DNA of 5,968 bases from an uncultured Collinsella sp. (GTDB lineage: Bacteria > Actinomycetota > Coriobacteriia > Coriobacteriales > Coriobacteriaceae), in NCBI GenBank assembly GCA_902464645.1, contig CABQKL010000107.1, forward strand, positions 1 through 5,968, written 5' to 3'. A program made the translations under genes and the position numbers. Shown one piece after another: positions 4,855 to 5,968 of this stretch. Each line of letters begins with the position of its first letter. The first letter of the stretch is position 1. The notes under the pieces are model-generated. The model did not search any database, was not told the DNA's origin, and was given only the letters and a program-made list of their open reading frames with translations.

Positions 4855-5968
4855 CGCTCAAGCTGGGCCAGCAGCTCCTCGACAACCTCGACGGCATCGC
4901 CGACGACCTTGTACTGGGCAGCACCAAAGATGGGGGCATCCGGGTCCTCGTTGATGGCGATAATGCACTCCGCCCCACCGATGCCGGCAAGATGCTGGAT
5001 GGCGCCCGAAACACCGATACTCACGAGAAGCTTGGGCGAAACTGATACGCCCGTCTGGCCAATCTGATGGCGATACTCCAACCAGCCGGCCTCCACGACA
5101 GGTCGCGTGCAGCCAAGCTCGGCCCCCAGAGCCTCGGCGAGCCTTCGCATCAGCGGCAGGTTTTTCTTGGAACCAATGCCGCGACCCACCACGACCAGGC
5201 GCTCGGCATCGGCAATTGATGCCTGCTGTCCCCACTCCTCGGCGGGAATCGAGATCTCGACACGAGCCTTAGCATCATCCGCAAGTGATATCTGGGTAAT
5301 CGTGCCGGAGCGGCCGTAGTCAAAGTCGGACGCCTTAAAGATGCCGGGACGCACCGTTGCCATCTGGGGACGATGATTGGGGCAGACGATGGTGGCCATC
5401 AGGTTGCCGCCAAACGCCGGACGCGTCTGTTGCAGCAGCCCCGTCTCCGCATCCATCGAAAGCACCGTGCAGTCAGCCGTAAGGCCCGTCTGCAAACGCA
5501 CGGCAACGCCGGGTGCCAGCTCGCGGCCAAAGGCGGTCGCACCGTACAGAATGGCCTCGGGCTTGCGCTCTGCCACCAAATCGCAGATCAGCCGGGCGTA
5601 AACCTCCGCATCGTTCTGGCGCAGACGCTCGTCGCGACAGACCAGGACCTCGTCCGCGCCGGCACAAACCAGGAGTTCGAGGTCCCCAAGCGAGCCCTCG
5701 GGGCCCATACCGACCAGCGCCACCAGACGGCATCCACGAGCATCGGCAAGCTCGCGGCCCTTGCCCATAAGCTCATAGGCAACGGGAGTCACCGTATCGT
5801 CCTCGTCGGTCTGCACGAAGACCCAAATGTCACGATATGCATCAAGGTCCACCGCACCGGCGGCCTCGTCGCGCTCGATCGAGATGGCGTTGACGGGGCA
5901 GGCGTCGACGCACCCGCCGCATAGGATGCAGCCGTCGGTTACGCGAGCGCAACGGTTGGGCCGCTCGC
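4851..5968 (-). CDS. etfA: Electron transfer flavoprotein alpha subunit with N-terminal ferredoxin domain (5' end outside window)
   Basis: EtfA pairs with EtfB to carry electrons between flavin dehydrogenases and acceptors. The ETF part (about 5852 to 4851) shows the family's marks. In the N-terminal domain these are AILYGATAFGRELAPGVAVRL, RPAFGGN and MATVRPGIF. In the C-terminal FAD domain they are VGRGIGSKKN, TRPVVEAGW, HQIGQTG, IGVSGAIQHLAGI and NEDPDAPIFG. The frame stays open upstream to the window edge. Bases 5930-5895 encode CILCGGCVDACP, a CxxCxxCxxxCP 4Fe-4S motif, followed by a linker rich in acidic residues and alanine leading into VDLDAYRDIWVF. GTG 5852 is therefore an internal valine, not the start. 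Ferredoxin-fused EtfA is known from anaerobes such as the Acetobacterium lactate dehydrogenase and caffeoyl-CoA reductase complexes. An earlier cluster and the partner etfB would lie beyond the edge. It ends at TAG 4853-4851, sharing CTAG with the HD gene. Confidence 0.92.
   Translation of the reverse strand, partial: ERPNRCARVTDGCILCGGCVDACPVNAISIERDEAAGAVDLDAYRDIWVFVQTDEDDTVTPVAYELMGKGRELADARGCRLVALVGMGPEGSLGDLELLVCAGADEVLVCRDERLRQNDAEVYARLICDLVAERKPEAILYGATAFGRELAPGVAVRLQTGLTADCTVLSMDAETGLLQQTRPAFGGNLMATIVCPNHRPQMATVRPGIFKASDFDYGRSGTITQISLADDAKARVEISIPAEEWGQQASIADAERLVVVGRGIGSKKNLPLMRRLAEALGAELGCTRPVVEAGWLEYRHQIGQTGVSVSPKLLVSIGVSGAIQHLAGIGGAECIIAINEDPDAPIFGAAQYKVVGDAVEVVEELLAQLER

Noticed and set aside
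1..5968. CRISPR array, IS element, tRNA, or a new defence-type system
   Set aside because: I found no spaced direct repeats, transposase, terminal repeats, cloverleaf sequence or cluster of defence-like domains. The single HD protein alone is not enough to propose one.

Overview
The window is about 6 kb of GC-rich bacterial chromosome. It fits a gut Coriobacteriia member such as Collinsella; that placement is an inference from base composition, gene mix and protein style, not from a marker gene. It looks like ordinary housekeeping and accessory-metabolism sequence. I see no CRISPR array, insertion sequence, tRNA, rRNA or phage module, and no convincing undescribed multi-gene system.

Layout, left to right. 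(1) The 3' end of an EamA/DMT-family transporter on + (1-300), followed by two hairpins, the second a good intrinsic terminator. (2) On -, a membrane-anchored GGDEF diguanylate cyclase (410-1552) that ends against that terminator. (3) On -, a KdgT-family 2-keto-3-deoxygluconate permease (1743-2765), followed by an 11-bp stem hairpin. (4) On -, an azlC-azlD pair (3914 down to 2909) encoding a two-subunit branched-chain amino-acid exporter, with overlapping genes. (5) A 127-bp divergent intergenic region carrying a perfect 11-bp inverted repeat around a TACAAT box. (6) On +, a stand-alone HD-domain phosphohydrolase (4042-4854). (7) On -, an electron-transfer flavoprotein alpha subunit (4851 to past the right edge). 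It converges on the HD gene so tightly that the two stop codons share one CTAG. The etfA frame stays open to the window edge and encodes a ferredoxin-type 4Fe-4S motif ahead of the ETF domain.

The genes do not form one pathway. The only clear operon is azlCD. kdgT (sugar-acid import) and the Fd-EtfA (flavin-based electron transfer, possibly bifurcating) fit an anaerobic fermenter living on host or plant polysaccharide products. The cyclase adds a c-di-GMP signalling input. The points most worth a second look are the ferredoxin extension of EtfA, the dyad between azlC and the HD gene, the absent I-site in the cyclase, and the palindromes upstream of kdgT.
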